From Vulcanimicrobiota bacterium (GTDB lineage Bacteria; Vulcanimicrobiota; Vulcanimicrobiia; Vulcanimicrobiales; Vulcanimicrobiaceae): a stretch of 62,501 nt of DNA. Made by a program: the position numbers and the translations under genes. The notes under the pieces are model-generated. The model was not told the origin of the DNA. It saw only the letters and a program-made list of their open reading frames with translations, and ran no database searches. The stretch lies in NCBI GenBank assembly GCA_030041225.1, contig JASHOG010000030.1:1-62501 (forward strand). The letters are read 5' to 3'. The first letter of the stretch is position 1. Each line of letters opens with the position of its first letter. Of this stretch, positions 62,014 to 62,501 are shown one piece after another.

Positions 62014-62340
62014 TGCTCACATCTCCCCGTAGGAACGCGACGAGTTCCCGCTGCCACAACCCCAGGCTGTGGACCGGGATTCGAGGGCGCATCGCATTGG
62101 CTTAATCAGCCCCCGCTCCTGCGGAAAACATCCACCACCTTATGCACTTATCCACAGGGTGCATAACCACGGTTTTCTGGCCTTTTCCAGCCCGTAAAAC
62201 CGCCCGCAGAATGCCCCCCGAGTTGCGCCGGAATGCCAGTCATACCAGGGCTTTCCGCCGAATGAGAGCAGGCGCATAACGGCGGCTTTTCCACAGGCTT
62301 GTCCACAGTGTGGAAATGCTTGGTGCTGTCCTAGTTTGGA
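62014..62340. other. Origin region upstream of dnaA: DnaA-box cluster
   Basis: Between dnaA and the right end I see a cluster of DnaA-box sites. A perfect TTATCCACA is at 62148-62156. Near matches are TTTTCCACA (62287-62295), TTGTCCACA (62299-62307), TGTGGAAAT (62309-62317), TTATGCACT (62140-62148), GGTGCATAA (62158-62166) and TGTGGACCG (62068-62076). The perfect box is the centre of an inverted repeat, TTATGCAC (62140-62147) and GTGCATAA (62159-62166). Three boxes at 62287-62317 are nearly back to back. Together with the dnaA-dnaN spacer this suggests a two-part origin. The segment is not AT-rich, so unwinding more likely happens in the spacer. Confidence 0.75.
62140..62166. repeat. Perfect dyad around the consensus DnaA box
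   Basis: The arms TTATGCAC and GTGCATAA are exact inverse complements and are separated by 11 bases that contain the perfect DnaA box. Each arm is itself one base short of a DnaA box of the TTATNCACA type. The arrangement could bind DnaA on three sites in two orientations or a separate dimeric regulator. Confidence 0.7.
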
Positions 62341-62445
62341 CAGGGCATTTCCGTGCTCGTCCTAGGTAGAGGGCCGGATCGCCAAAGGCGCAGGGAGCCA
62401 TGGCGGCCGAAGCCTCGCGCGGGCCCAGGGCCCAAGGAGGCAGAC

Positions 62446-62501
62446 TTGACTCTCTGTATCGGAGCTTTGTGCGATTATTTCGACCCAAAGGTCGTGCTGG
62501 C
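62446..62501 (+). CDS. Start of an unidentified gene, truncated by the window edge
   Basis: An AAGGAGG ribosome site (62434-62440) is followed after five bases by TTG and an open frame to the window end, reading (M)TLCIGALCDYFDPKVVL. This is divergent from dnaA across the origin. It is not rpmH, which usually occupies this place in other bacteria. The Thr-strand-turn-strand opening is faintly like small Ntn-hydrolase (proteasome-like) proteins, but 18 residues are too few for an assignment. The interval 62341-62433 upstream of it contains a short inverted repeat (TGTCC/GGACA, 62327-62342) and no other recognisable signal. Confidence 0.5.
   Translation, partial: MTLCIGALCDYFDPKVVL

Noticed and set aside
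62240-62488. 82-codon minus-strand open frame in the origin region
   Set aside because: No ribosome site, no recognisable sequence, overlaps DnaA boxes and the start of a better-supported plus-strand frame.

Overview
The window comes from a high-GC, diderm bacterium that makes lipopolysaccharide. The diderm call rests on BamA, TamB, three Skp/OmpH-type proteins, LpxA, LpxB, LpxC, LpxD, and LptB, LptC and an LptF/G-type permease. The gene families resemble those of deep-branching phyla near Cyanobacteria and Armatimonadota (DUF3084, a cyanobacterial-type YqgF, an LpxB-related second glycosyltransferase). My best guess is Candidatus Eremiobacterota (WPS-2) or a close relative. That is inference from gene content, not a measured placement.

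The right end is the chromosomal replication origin. dnaA, dnaN, recF, a DUF721/DciA-like gene and gyrB run leftwards from it on the minus strand. DnaA boxes lie upstream of dnaA (62014-62340). A second cluster with an array resembling DnaA-trios lies between dnaA and dnaN (60472-60666). A partial gene starts on the plus strand at the extreme right end.

From about 62.0 kb down to 31.4 kb every gene is on the minus strand, moving with the replication fork. After gyrB come tamB, bamA and three OmpH/Skp-like genes (outer-membrane protein assembly), then lpxD, lpxC, fabZ, lpxA, lpxB and a metallophosphoesterase (lipid A). These are followed by an LpxB-related protein, an O-antigen-ligase-like protein, LptC, LptB and LptF/G (LPS completion and export), then DUF3084, YqgF, a putative outer-membrane barrel, a TPR protein and a glycosyltransferase. 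Nearly all junctions are overlaps or gaps of a few bases, so this looks like one long envelope-biogenesis operon.

From 24 to 31 kb lie dnaX-ebfC-recR (minus), recQ with a Tudor-like tail (plus), a secreted protein with a Pro/Thr/Ser linker, a pseudopilin-like protein, and a winged-helix regulator with its membrane partner. From 17 to 24 kb is a MoxR-DUF58-DUF4350-DUF4129 operon with RDD and SpoIIM-type membrane proteins. From 9.7 to 14 kb is a division and shape operon, minC-minD-minD-minE-rodA, with two MinD paralogues; it is followed downstream by a separately started RNase G/E gene and divides from an M48 protease gene.

The left end carries ftsE-ftsX-M23 peptidase followed by two S41 C-terminal-processing proteases (plus), an acyl-CoA dehydrogenase and a peroxiredoxin cut by the window edge. 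I saw no tRNA, rRNA, CRISPR array, insertion sequence or prophage. The window is a core chromosomal region; its most unusual features are the lipid-A-linked metallophosphoesterase, the double MinD, the origin architecture, the Skp trio, and a convergent-gene palindrome whose non-Watson-Crick pairs are compatible only with a plus-strand RNA.
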